The notes under the pieces were generated by a model that ran no database searches, was not told the DNA's origin, and saw only the letters and a list, made by a program, of their open reading frames with translations. 64,000 bases of DNA. It comes from Paenibacillus sp. FSL H3-0469 (GTDB lineage: Bacteria; Bacillota; Bacilli; Paenibacillales; Paenibacillaceae). The position numbers and the translations under genes were made by a program. Below, one piece after another: positions 7,710 through 16,410 of the stretch; the stretch's first letter is position 1, and each line of letters opens with the position of its first letter. The stretch spans positions 7,006,001-7,070,000 of the forward strand of contig NZ_CP150302.1 in assembly GCF_038051945.1 (NCBI RefSeq), written 5' to 3'.

Positions 7710-7860
7710 AAAGGGATAAATCCCTTTGATGGCGCTGAAAGTGAGCGGGATGCGGAAATGAAAGGGATAAATCCCTCTGATGGCGCTGAAAGTGGGCGGG
7801 ATGCGGAAATGAAAGGGATAAATCCCTTTGATGGTGCTGGAAGTTGTCGGAGTGGAAATG
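7710..7860. repeat. 51-bp tandem hairpin-repeat array, right part (array B)
   Basis: Two full 51-bp units (7710 and 7761) and a decayed 49-bp third unit (7812) continue the array interrupted by the insertion sequence. The third unit keeps the AAAGGGATAAATCCCTTT palindrome while its tail has changed. The pre-insertion array had about eight units. Confidence 0.88.
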
Positions 7861-7918
7861 AATGGGGATAGTGCTGAGAGTTTGTTGGGGGCAAAGAGTA
7901 GCCGGGGAAAAGAGTAAC

Positions 7919-8040
7919 TGAAGAGCACTAGTGCACCAGAATCTCAGGAAAGTTGGCTAAACGAGCAAATGAAGAGCACTAGTGCACCAGAATCTCAGGA
8001 AAGTTAGCTAAACGGGCAAATGAAGAGCACTAGTGCCCCT
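7919..8040. repeat. 51-bp tandem repeat with GCACTAGTGC palindrome (array C)
   Basis: Units begin at 7919, 7970 and 8021 (exactly 51 bp apart); the third is cut short. The first two are nearly identical. Each contains the perfect 10-bp palindrome GCACTAGTGC followed by a conserved AATCTCAGGAAAGTT tail. The sequence is unrelated to array B next door but the period is the same. It is noncoding, about 200 bp upstream of the amylase promoter. Confidence 0.88.
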
Positions 8041-8221
8041 GAATCCGCCAACCGGCTTGAATTGATCTTACCAGCAAGGAAGAGGGGAGTATGAGAACAA
8101 TACAGCCTCCCTGAGGGCTCCTTCCAGGTATGAGCTTATGCTGAATACTATTTTTTGTGTTTTTTGCAGAGCGGTTATCCTATATGGGATACGGGTTGGC
8201 GGCAGGTTTGATTTATATGTC

Positions 8222-8250
8222 TTGACAGCGCATACAGGGACATGTTAATT
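8222..8250 (+). promoter_or_regulatory. Candidate sigma-A promoter for the amylase gene
   Basis: TTGACA at 8222-8227 and TTAATT at 8245-8250 are separated by 17 nt, with TG before the -10. Transcription would start near 8257, inside the palindrome below, leaving a leader of about 250 nt. The leader contains several CTAGCTAAGC-like words and no recognised riboswitch. Confidence 0.6.
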
Positions 8251-8253
8251 TTT

Positions 8254-8277
8254 AGTGGGGAAACCGGTTTCCCCACT
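8254..8277. promoter_or_regulatory. 24-bp perfect palindrome, likely operator at amylase promoter
   Basis: The arms AGTGGGGAAACC and GGTTTCCCCACT are perfectly complementary with no loop. The site lies immediately after the -10 box, where a bound repressor would block initiation. The AAACCGGTTT centre is typical of LacI/GalR-family operators for sugar genes. No LacI-type regulator is encoded in the window, so the binder is unknown. Confidence 0.7.
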
Positions 8278-8505
8278 GCTGTGTTGAAGCTGTAAAGCTA
8301 AGCTCTAGCGAAACTATCTAGCTAAGCATTAGCACAGTCTAGCTAAGAGTCCGCAAGCACTTGCTCAGATGCTGCTAAGCACTAGCTAAGCAGTCAGCAT
8401 CAGCCTATGCACTATCAAGCTGAAGCAAAGCTCAAGTTGTTGACGGCAAAGTATCCGCTGGCCCCAAAGTGTTGCATTCGGTTTTACATGAGAGGGAGAT
8501 GAGGA

Positions 8506-11500
8506 ATGAAAAGAAAACGTAACCGCCTGCTTGTTCCCGTTCTAATCACATCCATTGTATTGTCGATCATGATGAATCTGTTTGTCCTGCCGCAAGCTAA
8601 GGTGGAAGCAGCCAGCATTGGAACAGTAACCGAGAATGACACGATCTATCAGATTATGGTTGACCGCTTCAATGACGGGGATTCTTCCAATAATGCAACA
8701 GGCGCGGCTATCCGCTTCGGGGAGAACTCCGAGGAGGATTTCCGTTACATGAAGGGCGGCGACTGGCAGGGGGTCATTGACAAGCTCCCGTATATTCACA
8801 ATATGGGCTATACCGCGATCTGGATCTCACCGGTAGCCGAGCCGCAGATGACTAACCGCGAGAACAACGGTTCAGGCAAGAACACGGCCTACCACGGCTA
8901 CAATGTCAAAGACCCGAACAAGGCCAACCCTTACTTCGGTACCAAAGAAAAGCTAAAAGAGCTTGTAGACTCCGCGCATGCGCTCGGAATTAAGGTCATC
9001 ATTGATGTCGTTCCCAACCACATCGGCGATTACATGCTGGGCACTCAGGCTTATTATGATATTCCTTCCTTGCAGCCTGCCGCTCCATTCAATAATCCGG
9101 CCTGGTATCACCACAATGGGGACATTAACTGGTCTCTTGCCGATGGACGGTACGATCAGTGGGCCCAGGATTATCTGGAGAATCATGATCTGGGTGGTCT
9201 GGATGATATCGACTTCGATGTTCCTGCCGCTAAGCAGGCCATATTCAGCTCAATTAAGGGTTGGTTTGACTATACGGGAGCCGATGGCGCCCGGGTCGAT
9301 GCAGCCAAGCTGATGAAGCCGACGGATATCGGCGAACTCCAGAATTTGCTGGGCGTGAATACTTTTGGGGAGAATTTTGACGGCAATGCCGAATTCGTCT
9401 CCCGCTGGGTCGGTACCAACAAGGAGTGGGGGATGCTCGACTTCCCGTTATTCTTCTCCGTGCTGAACAGCTTTGCGTACGGGCAGTCTTTTGACGCGAA
9501 TATCAAAGGCACTCTGGCTCAAGACTCCTACTATGGCGGCAACGCCAACCATATGGTTACCTTCATCGACAATCATGACCGCAACCGCTTCCTGACCGAG
9601 GCCGGGGGCAGTGTTGAGAAGCTGCAGAATGCTTTGTCCTTTATTTTCACCGTGCGCGGAACACCTGTGGTCTTCCAGGGAACCGAGCAGAACAAGGGCA
9701 ACGGCAACGGTCAGATCATGACGGGCGGCATCGCTGATACGTGGAACCGTTGGTCGATGGTGAAGCGGGATGCAAACGGCAATGTGCTGGAGAATTATTT
9801 CAATGAGAATGCCAGTACCTTCAAGCATGTAGCCAAGCTGAACGAGATCCGCAAAAATAACCCGGCCCTGCGCACCGGCACCCAGCGCGAAATGTGGTCC
9901 GCACAGAATCTGTACGCCTTCTCCCGGCGGATTGATACAGGCACGAATGTCGGTCAGGAGGTCATCTCCGCATTCAGTAATGCCTCCAGCGGATCACAGA
10001 CAGTGACGCTGCCGCTGCGCGCCGAAAGCACGCTTACCGCAGGTACGGTTCTGGTGAACCAACTGAACCCTTCCGATACTGTGACCGTGCAAGCGGGCGG
10101 TGTTACCGGTAAGCAAATTACAGTTACCCTGGGCGCCAATTCGGCCAAAATCTACTCCAAAACTCAGCCGGTAACCGATACGCAAGCACCAAGTGTTCCG
10201 GGGAATGTAACAGCAACGGTACAGAATGCCTCCAGCGCGCTGGTGTCCTGGTCAGCATCCACCGATAATGTCGGGGTGACCGGGTATGAAATTTACCGCA
10301 ATGGAGTGAAGATCGGAACTTCGGCAACGACCTCTTTTACAGATAACGGACTGGTGGGCAGCACTAATTATTCCTATACGGTAAAAGCGTATGACGCCGC
10401 CATGAATCTGTCGGCCTTCAGCGCAGCCGCTCTGATCGTTACCCCTGCCGGTAACAGTGTGACAATCTACTACAAGCAGGGTTACACCAATCCGTACATT
10501 CATTACCGCCCAGTGGGCGGGACTTGGACGACCTCTCCAGGCGTGGCTATCCCAGCTGCCGAGGTAGCTGGCTATAACAAAATCACCATTAACATCGGCG
10601 CAGCCACCCAGCTCGAAGCCTGCTTCAATAACGGCAGCGGCACCTGGGACAGCAATGGCGGCAGCAATTATCTGTTCGGCACCGGCACCTGGACCTATAC
10701 GCCTACAGGCAATATCCAGGCAGGCGGTCCGGTAGCGCCAACGGCATCGCCGACGGCTACACCAACCGTAGCCCCAACAGCGACACCGACCGTGGCGCCA
10801 ACGGTGGCACCAACTGTAGCTCCAACAGCTACACCGACGGTCGCACCGACCGCAACACCTACAGTAGCACCAACCGTAGCGCCAACGGCGACACCTGTGC
10901 CAACCGCCACTCCGGCGGGCAACAGCGCTACGATCTATTACAAGAATACAGCATTCAGTAACTCCTATATCCATTATAAGCTGGATGGGGCGACCACATG
11001 GACGACCTCACCGGGAGTGCAGATGCAGGCCTCTACTTTCACCGGCTACAAAGCCATTACCATTCCGCTCGGCAGCGCCACAGGCCTGACCGCAGCCTTT
11101 AATAACGGCAGCGGTACTTGGGACAACAATGGCGGAAATAACTATCATTTTGGCACCGGCAGCTCGAGTCTGGTAGGAGGAAGCTTGACCTCCGGGGAAC
11201 CGCAGGCGGATAGCGTAACCTTCCGGGTTACCGTTCCGGGCTCGACTCCGGCGAATGCTCAGGTCTATCTGACGGGTTCGTTCAACAGCTGGAATGCGGC
11301 AGATCCGGCCTACCTGCTGACCCGTGGAAGTGATGGGATCTACTCCATCACCTTGAACCTTCCGGCAGGCAGCGCCGTGACGTATAAGCTGACGCGCGGA
11401 AGCTGGGCCACGGTAGAGACCGCGTCTGGCGGTGCTGATATCGCGAACCGGACGCTTACACCGGCAGGCGGAGCACAGACAGTGACGCTAAGTGTGCAGC

Positions 11501-11517
11501 GCTGGAAGGATCAGTAA
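8506..11517 (+). CDS. Secreted GH13 alpha-amylase with Fn3, two CBM25 and a C-terminal CBM
   Basis: The 1003-residue protein has a signal peptide (about 1-36, cleavage after VEA). The GH13 domain spans about 40-480. Conserved regions are IDVVPNH (166), GARVDAAK with nucleophile D265, FGENF with acid/base E289 and FIDNHD with D358. A C-domain follows, then Fn3 (about 555-645), CBM25 (about 650-740) and a Thr-Pro repeat linker (742-805). A second CBM25 (about 808-895) and a CBM20-like beta-sandwich with YLTGSFNSWN (about 905-1003) complete it. It should cleave starch outside the cell. The motifs resemble the CGTase/maltogenic amylase side of GH13, so the exact product pattern is open. A GAGGGAGATGAGG ribosome site precedes the ATG. 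The last 600 bp are almost identical to the next gene. Confidence 0.93.
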   Translation: MKRKRNRLLVPVLITSIVLSIMMNLFVLPQAKVEAASIGTVTENDTIYQIMVDRFNDGDSSNNATGAAIRFGENSEEDFRYMKGGDWQGVIDKLPYIHNMGYTAIWISPVAEPQMTNRENNGSGKNTAYHGYNVKDPNKANPYFGTKEKLKELVDSAHALGIKVIIDVVPNHIGDYMLGTQAYYDIPSLQPAAPFNNPAWYHHNGDINWSLADGRYDQWAQDYLENHDLGGLDDIDFDVPAAKQAIFSSIKGWFDYTGADGARVDAAKLMKPTDIGELQNLLGVNTFGENFDGNAEFVSRWVGTNKEWGMLDFPLFFSVLNSFAYGQSFDANIKGTLAQDSYYGGNANHMVTFIDNHDRNRFLTEAGGSVEKLQNALSFIFTVRGTPVVFQGTEQNKGNGNGQIMTGGIADTWNRWSMVKRDANGNVLENYFNENASTFKHVAKLNEIRKNNPALRTGTQREMWSAQNLYAFSRRIDTGTNVGQEVISAFSNASSGSQTVTLPLRAESTLTAGTVLVNQLNPSDTVTVQAGGVTGKQITVTLGANSAKIYSKTQPVTDTQAPSVPGNVTATVQNASSALVSWSASTDNVGVTGYEIYRNGVKIGTSATTSFTDNGLVGSTNYSYTVKAYDAAMNLSAFSAAALIVTPAGNSVTIYYKQGYTNPYIHYRPVGGTWTTSPGVAIPAAEVAGYNKITINIGAATQLEACFNNGSGTWDSNGGSNYLFGTGTWTYTPTGNIQAGGPVAPTASPTATPTVAPTATPTVAPTVAPTVAPTATPTVAPTATPTVAPTVAPTATPVPTATPAGNSATIYYKNTAFSNSYIHYKLDGATTWTTSPGVQMQASTFTGYKAITIPLGSATGLTAAFNNGSGTWDNNGGNNYHFGTGSSSLVGGSLTSGEPQADSVTFRVTVPGSTPANAQVYLTGSFNSWNAADPAYLLTRGSDGIYSITLNLPAGSAVTYKLTRGSWATVETASGGADIANRTLTPAGGAQTVTLSVQRWKDQ
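10735..10915 (+). repeat. Thr-Pro linker micro-repeats
   Basis: Degenerate 12-bp repeats such as CCAACGGCTACA encode PT(A/V)APT-type linkers between binding modules. The antisense strand is open here only because of the skewed repeat, so it is not a gene. Confidence 0.85.
10918..11514 (+). repeat. Segment duplicated in the downstream GH57-like gene (copy 1)
   Basis: About 600 bp encoding the second CBM25 and the terminal CBM is nearly identical to 14929-15521. A stretch of more than 150 bp from AGCTCGAGTCTGG onward shows no differences, including at synonymous positions. This indicates recent duplication or gene conversion. Confidence 0.88.
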
Positions 11518-11527
11518 GCAGCTTGAG

Positions 11528-11563
11528 GGGGTGGGGGATGGATGTCCGTCGCCCCCGTTTTTT
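11528..11563 (+). terminator. Imperfect terminator between the two starch enzymes
   Basis: A GGGGG-rich arm pairs imperfectly with CGCCCCC and is followed by T7. It may end or attenuate the amylase transcript. The downstream gene is only 84 bp away and shows no clear promoter, so partial read-through is likely. Confidence 0.55.
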
Positions 11564-11600
11564 TAACGAAGAATAATCCCAAGTAAGAAGGAGTTGAACC

Positions 11601-14600
11601 ATGACCAAGACCTCAAGGTCCCTGCGCAGAATTTCAGCCCTGCTCCTGGGCACGCTTCTGACGATTCCAACATTAGTGTCTCCTGTCTCGGCAGATATTG
11701 CCGCGCATGTCTATCATAATCATATGCCGAATTTCTGGGCTTACTATGACCTGAACACTTACAATTCCACCCCTGTAGGCAGTCCGATCCGTTATACCTA
11801 CGATGGCGAAGTTATCCAACTGAAGCAGAATCCGCCCGCGGGATATCCCTATTATCTGCCGAATGGATCTCCCATGCCCCACGATGATCTGGTCTCTTAT
11901 TATTCCCATCACGCCAAGACGGGCGCGTATTTAACCTGGCCCTGGAGTGTGGCGAACACGCTGCACAGCAATCATCCCCAGGCGCAGATGCATGTTACCA
12001 TGTCGGGGTCTGTGGTGAACAATGTAAACAGTATTATTCAACAAGGGAATGTAAGCGGATACAACGATCCGGCCTGGGGAACCCCGTGGAAGAATGCCGT
12101 GAATCAGCTTCGGACCACAGGCGGCGACAACATGCTCGACCTGATTCATTTCTCCGGACACCATTCCATGGGACCGCTGGTCGGCAACGATTATTTGCTC
12201 AAGGATATGATCTATCATGGAGCGACGATGGCTCAGCCTTATTTCCTGAGCAGCAGCTATAAGTCATCGAAGGGTTTTTTTCCGACAGAGCTGGGGTTCT
12301 CAGAGCGGATCATTCCGGTGCTGAACAAGCTCGGCATCCAGTGGTCCGTGATCGGCAACAACCATTTCTCCCGCACGCTCAAGGATTACCCGCTGCTGGA
12401 TAGTCCGGGCAAGGACACGATGATCTCGCCGCCCAACCGCAGTGATCTGCAGAATGTCAGCACGGCGGGGGCCTGGGTGAGTGAACCGATGTTCAATGAG
12501 CAGCAGGTGGTCTATAATAAATATCCTTTTGCCTCAACGGCTCATTGGGTCCGTTATGTGGACCCGGCAACCGGGGCGGAATCGAGAGTGGTTGGCGTAC
12601 CTGTCGCGCAGGCGCAGTCCTGGGAAGAAGGATATCTGGGCCAGGTAAAAGCAGATGCGCTTAAGCCGTATGAGAATCTGGCTCTGCAGAAGCAGATTTT
12701 TGTCGTGGCCCATGACGGAGATAATTCTTCGGGCCGGGCCGGCTCTGAGGAGACCTGGCGAAATGCCGGGAATGTCACCTATGCCAGCAGCGGTGTGACC
12801 GGAATGGGGATCGATGAGTATCTGCGCAGCAACACACCGGCCGCTTCCGATGTGGTCCATGTGCAGGACGGCTCCTGGATCGATACCCGGGATTCGTCCT
12901 CTGATCCGACCTGGTACCATTGGCATTTGCCGTTTGGGATCTGGAAAGGCCAGTTCGCGGCCTTCAATCAGGTGAACGGGACCGCTTACGCCCCGAAGAA
13001 GAATCTGGCGGGTGTCGAGGAAGGCATGACGGTATCCTTCGAGAAGGGCTATCATTATCTGGAGCGTAATTTCGCGTTATTACAAGCTTCCCTGAACTAT
13101 GCCAAGACCGCCGAACAGATCTGGCTGGAGGAGCATCCGAATTACTGGAAGCCGGCGAACCCGCTGGACCGTGAGGTGACCTACGAAGGCAACCAATTGA
13201 ATCCGTGGATGCTCTCCTATCCCGTGAAGGGCAACACCGCGAACGACTATGCCGGAGGCGCCAGTCCCGCCGAGCTGGCCTGGTACTTCCTGCTGCCTGC
13301 GATGGACTCGGGCTTCGGTTATTATGATGAGAATGTGGATGACAGCGTGAAGCCGGCGTTGTCCTTTAATCAATCGCTGTATTTCTCCAAGCCCTATGTA
13401 TCGCAAAAGCTGGCCAAAGACAAAACCGGCCCCTCGGTCTGGTGGCCGCAGCGCTACCCGTACAATCCGGGCAGCGCGAATGTCAGTAAGGCAGAAGGCT
13501 GGACCCTTCAGCATTATAATAATGCTTTTGCCATCTATACCTATGCTTTCGATACCAGCGGAATCAGCGACATCAAGGTGAAGGTCCGGGCACACCGTGA
13601 TAAGACGGCAGACGCAGCGGATAATACTTTTAAAGTATATGATCCAGCAGGTCTGGCCGCAGCCGGGGTATCTGGTATTGATCCCGCCAAGGTTGGTGCG
13701 TGGACGGAATACCCGATGAATGTCCGCGACCTGAGCGCCGATATTAACGGTGTCGACTGGCAGCCAAGCAGCAAGACGATTATGCAGAAGGTTCCGGCCA
13801 CAGATATCGGGAACCTGTATTTCTCTTACATTTCCGATTACCGCGATCAGCTATTGGACTACTACATTGAAGCCAAGGATGCCAAAGGCAATGTGACCAA
13901 AAGTGATATCCAGCAGGTCTATGTCGGTGCCGGCAAATATACGCTGGAGAACGGAAAATATAAGGAGAGCATCCAAGGTACTATTGAAGGGACGCATCCA
14001 TTCATCACAGATGTGCCTGCTGTCCCGGATAATGAAGCTCCGGCTGCTCCAGCGAACTTGCAGGCCACAGTGGTTAATGCTTCTTCTATCGGGCTGACCT
14101 GGAATGCCGCGACAGATAATATCCGTGTTACCGGCTATGAGATCTACCGCAATGGCGTTAGAATCGGAACAACTACTTCCACCTCATATACAGACAGCGG
14201 CTTGTCAGCCAGTACAGCCTATGAATACAAAATTAAAGCCTATGATGCCTCCGGTAACCTCTCCGGCTTCAGTGCGGCAGCAACTGCCACCACACCGGCG
14301 GGCAATAATGTAACGATCTATTATAAGCAGGGTTATTCCACGCCTTACATCCATTACCGCCCGGTTGGAGGGACTTGGACGACCGCCCCGGGCGTAGCGA
14401 TTCCGGCCGCCGAGCTAGCAGGCTATAACAAAATCACCATTAACATCGGCGCAGCCACCCAGCTTGAAGCCTGCTTCAACAACGGCAGCGGCACGTGGGA
14501 CAGCAACGGCGGCAGCAATTATCTATTCGGCAGCGGCACCTGGACCTACACGCCTACAGGCAATATTCAGCCGGGTGGTCCGGTGACGCCAACGGCATCG

Positions 14601-15524
14601 CCGACTGTAGCACCGACAGCTACGGCAACGCCTAAGCCAAGTGCCACGCCAACGGCGGCACCGACCGTAGTACCAACAGCTCCGGCAACACCTAAGCCAA
14701 GTGCCACACCAACGGTTGTGCCAACGGCTACACCAACGGCTACACCAACGGCTACACCAACGGCTACACCGACGCCCATCGTGACGCCAACGCCAACCGT
14801 AGCACCTACAGCTACACCGACGGTAGTACCAACAGCTACGGCAACACCTAAGCCAAGTGCCACGCCAACAGCTACACCAACCGTAGCGCCAACGGCGACA
14901 CCTGTGCCAACCGCCACACCGGCGGGCAACAGCGCGACGATCTATTACAAAAATACAGCATTCAGTAACTCCTATATCCATTACAAGCTGGATGGGGCAA
15001 CGGCCTGGACGACTTCACCGGGTGTGCAGATGCAGGCCTCTACTTTCAGTGGCTACAAAGCCATTACCATTCCGCTCGGCAGCGCCACAGGCCTGACCGC
15101 AGCCTTCAATAACGGCAGCGGTACCTGGGACAACAATGGCGGGAATAACTATCATTTTGGCACCGGCAGCTCGAGTCTGGTAGGAGGAAGCTTGACCTCC
15201 GGGGAACCGCAGGCGGATAGCGTAACCTTCCGGGTTACCGTTCCGGGCTCGACTCCGGCGAATGCTCAGGTCTATCTGACGGGTTCGTTCAACAGCTGGA
15301 ATGCGGCAGATCCGGCCTACCTGCTGACCCGTGGAAGTGATGGGATATATTCCATCACCTTGAACCTTCCGGCAGGCAGCGCCGTGACGTATAAGCTGAC
15401 GCGCGGAAGCTGGGCCACGGTAGAGATCACTTCCAGCGGAGCGGATATTGCGAACCGTACGCTTACACCCGCAGGCGGTGCACAGACGGTGACGCTGACC
15501 GTGAAGCGCTGGAAGGATCAGTAG
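11601..15524 (+). CDS. Secreted GH57-like starch-active enzyme with Fn3, two CBM25 and a C-terminal CBM
   Basis: The 1307-residue protein has a signal peptide (about 1-31, ending VSA). The N-terminal catalytic region (about 32-500) looks like glycoside hydrolase family 57: HVYHNHMPNFWAYY at the start, FFPTELGFSERIIPVLNKLG near 228 (candidate nucleophile Glu) and VVAHDGDNSSGRAGS near 373 (candidate acid Asp). Next comes an unassigned beta-rich region to about 800. Fn3, CBM25, a long Thr-Pro linker, a second CBM25 and the terminal CBM follow in the same order as in the upstream amylase. It is likely a secreted amylase or amylopullulanase acting on starch. Family assignment rests on motifs only. 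An AAGAAGGAG ribosome site precedes the ATG. Confidence 0.8.
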   Translation: MTKTSRSLRRISALLLGTLLTIPTLVSPVSADIAAHVYHNHMPNFWAYYDLNTYNSTPVGSPIRYTYDGEVIQLKQNPPAGYPYYLPNGSPMPHDDLVSYYSHHAKTGAYLTWPWSVANTLHSNHPQAQMHVTMSGSVVNNVNSIIQQGNVSGYNDPAWGTPWKNAVNQLRTTGGDNMLDLIHFSGHHSMGPLVGNDYLLKDMIYHGATMAQPYFLSSSYKSSKGFFPTELGFSERIIPVLNKLGIQWSVIGNNHFSRTLKDYPLLDSPGKDTMISPPNRSDLQNVSTAGAWVSEPMFNEQQVVYNKYPFASTAHWVRYVDPATGAESRVVGVPVAQAQSWEEGYLGQVKADALKPYENLALQKQIFVVAHDGDNSSGRAGSEETWRNAGNVTYASSGVTGMGIDEYLRSNTPAASDVVHVQDGSWIDTRDSSSDPTWYHWHLPFGIWKGQFAAFNQVNGTAYAPKKNLAGVEEGMTVSFEKGYHYLERNFALLQASLNYAKTAEQIWLEEHPNYWKPANPLDREVTYEGNQLNPWMLSYPVKGNTANDYAGGASPAELAWYFLLPAMDSGFGYYDENVDDSVKPALSFNQSLYFSKPYVSQKLAKDKTGPSVWWPQRYPYNPGSANVSKAEGWTLQHYNNAFAIYTYAFDTSGISDIKVKVRAHRDKTADAADNTFKVYDPAGLAAAGVSGIDPAKVGAWTEYPMNVRDLSADINGVDWQPSSKTIMQKVPATDIGNLYFSYISDYRDQLLDYYIEAKDAKGNVTKSDIQQVYVGAGKYTLENGKYKESIQGTIEGTHPFITDVPAVPDNEAPAAPANLQATVVNASSIGLTWNAATDNIRVTGYEIYRNGVRIGTTTSTSYTDSGLSASTAYEYKIKAYDASGNLSGFSAAATATTPAGNNVTIYYKQGYSTPYIHYRPVGGTWTTAPGVAIPAAELAGYNKITINIGAATQLEACFNNGSGTWDSNGGSNYLFGSGTWTYTPTGNIQPGGPVTPTASPTVAPTATATPKPSATPTAAPTVVPTAPATPKPSATPTVVPTATPTATPTATPTATPTPIVTPTPTVAPTATPTVVPTATATPKPSATPTATPTVAPTATPVPTATPAGNSATIYYKNTAFSNSYIHYKLDGATAWTTSPGVQMQASTFSGYKAITIPLGSATGLTAAFNNGSGTWDNNGGNNYHFGTGSSSLVGGSLTSGEPQADSVTFRVTVPGSTPANAQVYLTGSFNSWNAADPAYLLTRGSDGIYSITLNLPAGSAVTYKLTRGSWATVEITSSGADIANRTLTPAGGAQTVTLTVKRWKDQ
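14585..14925 (+). repeat. Thr-Pro linker micro-repeats
   Basis: A longer version of the linker at 10735, with CCAACGGCTACA-type 12-bp repeats and interspersed ATPKPSATPT units. It is about 160 bp longer than in the upstream enzyme, consistent with slippage. Confidence 0.85.
14929..15521 (+). repeat. Segment duplicated from the upstream amylase gene (copy 2)
   Basis: This is the partner of 10918-11514. Differences cluster near the 3' end (GTAGAGATCACTTCCAGC against GTAGAGACCGCGTCTGGC), while the middle is identical. Confidence 0.88.
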
Positions 15525-15567
15525 CAGGTTATTGGTCAATTTATTATCCAGGAGTGTCTGATCCACG

Positions 15568-15622
15568 AATCGCCCCTTTTTGGATGGTGTAATACAGCCC
15601 TCTGAGAATGGGCGATTTCTTT
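15568..15622 (+). terminator. Possible terminator after the GH57-like gene
   Basis: AATCGCCC pairs with GGGCGATT across a 34-nt loop and is followed by a T-rich stretch. Confidence 0.45.
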
Positions 15623-16309
15623 TGACTTAAGATGCAGAAATAGATGGATTTTCTCCACCTGCTGCTTACAAAATTTGCGCCGAAGAAACAATAGTTGGAC
15701 AACCAACACTTAATCATTCACATTTACGAGAAATAGCAGAAACAAACATAATTAGTTGTCATTTATCCACTTGCTTCCGGTAATTTAGCAGAAAAGGGCG
15801 AATCAAGCTACGTTTTTCCAATTGTTTGCCGTGAACCGGTCACTTCTGAAGAGCAGGGCTGAAACTATTTGGATTGGAGGAGTTGAGGATTGGAGAAATG
15901 AGGAGTTGAGGAATTAAAGTTTGCAGAATCGGATAGTTGCGGGTTGAGGTGTCAGGGTGTTGAGGTGTTGATTATTTAAGGAGATTTAGGGTTGTGTAAC
16001 TCCACCACTTAAACAGCGCAGCGGGCGGACTGATTGTGGAGAAGCGGCAGCGTTCGCCTTTGTTCACGGATTTTTACCGCTGAGTCCATTCTATTTAAAT
16101 CCGGGAACAACAGCGATCGGAACAACGGTCCGTTTGCGGAGCGTCCATTAGAGAGCCTACATCACTCCTCCACGCTCCAGGCTCTTCTATCTCAGACATC
16201 GTCCCATCCTCGCCCCAGGCCTTTAGATCTCAGACACCGCTCCTCCCTCGACTTTATATCCAGTCCTCCCTGGCACTCCCTCCCAGCGCACATCCCGCTC
16301 CCCGCACAT
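15623..16309. other. Long intergenic region without a recognised gene
   Basis: About 690 bp between the starch genes and phoR. It contains AT-rich sequence, then short GAGGAGTTGAGGA-type direct repeats (about 15878-15975) and a C-rich stretch (16185-16300). The short ORFs across it have no recognisable protein features. Confidence 0.6.
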
Positions 16310-16326
16310 TTTACACTCCGTTGATA
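16310..16326 (+). promoter_or_regulatory. Degenerate PHO-box pair upstream of phoR
   Basis: TTTACA and TTGATA are 11 bp apart, resembling the better PHO boxes upstream of phoP and pstB. The second box is degenerate and no matching -10 is clear. Confidence 0.45.
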
Positions 16327-16410
16327 ATCGCCGCCGGAACTGGTATTTTGCCGAAAATGCAGGTAGAGTGTTCTCATGGACATTTACACGAGGGAAGAGG
16401 ACCGCCGCAG

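Noticed and set aside
7530..7871. Plus-strand ORF spanning the IS end and array B
   Set aside because: Its first half is antisense to the transposase OrfA and its second half is repeat DNA.
6060..8040. CRISPR array
   Set aside because: Repeats are directly adjacent with no unique spacers and no cas genes are present.
10252..10974. Minus-strand ORFs rich in Cys/Trp/Arg or Val/Gly in the starch genes (also 14523-14981)
   Set aside because: They are shadows of the Thr-Pro linker repeats of the real plus-strand genes.
16034..16324. 96-residue ORF before phoR
   Set aside because: It is low-complexity Pro/Ser/His sequence over a C-rich stretch with no good ribosome site.
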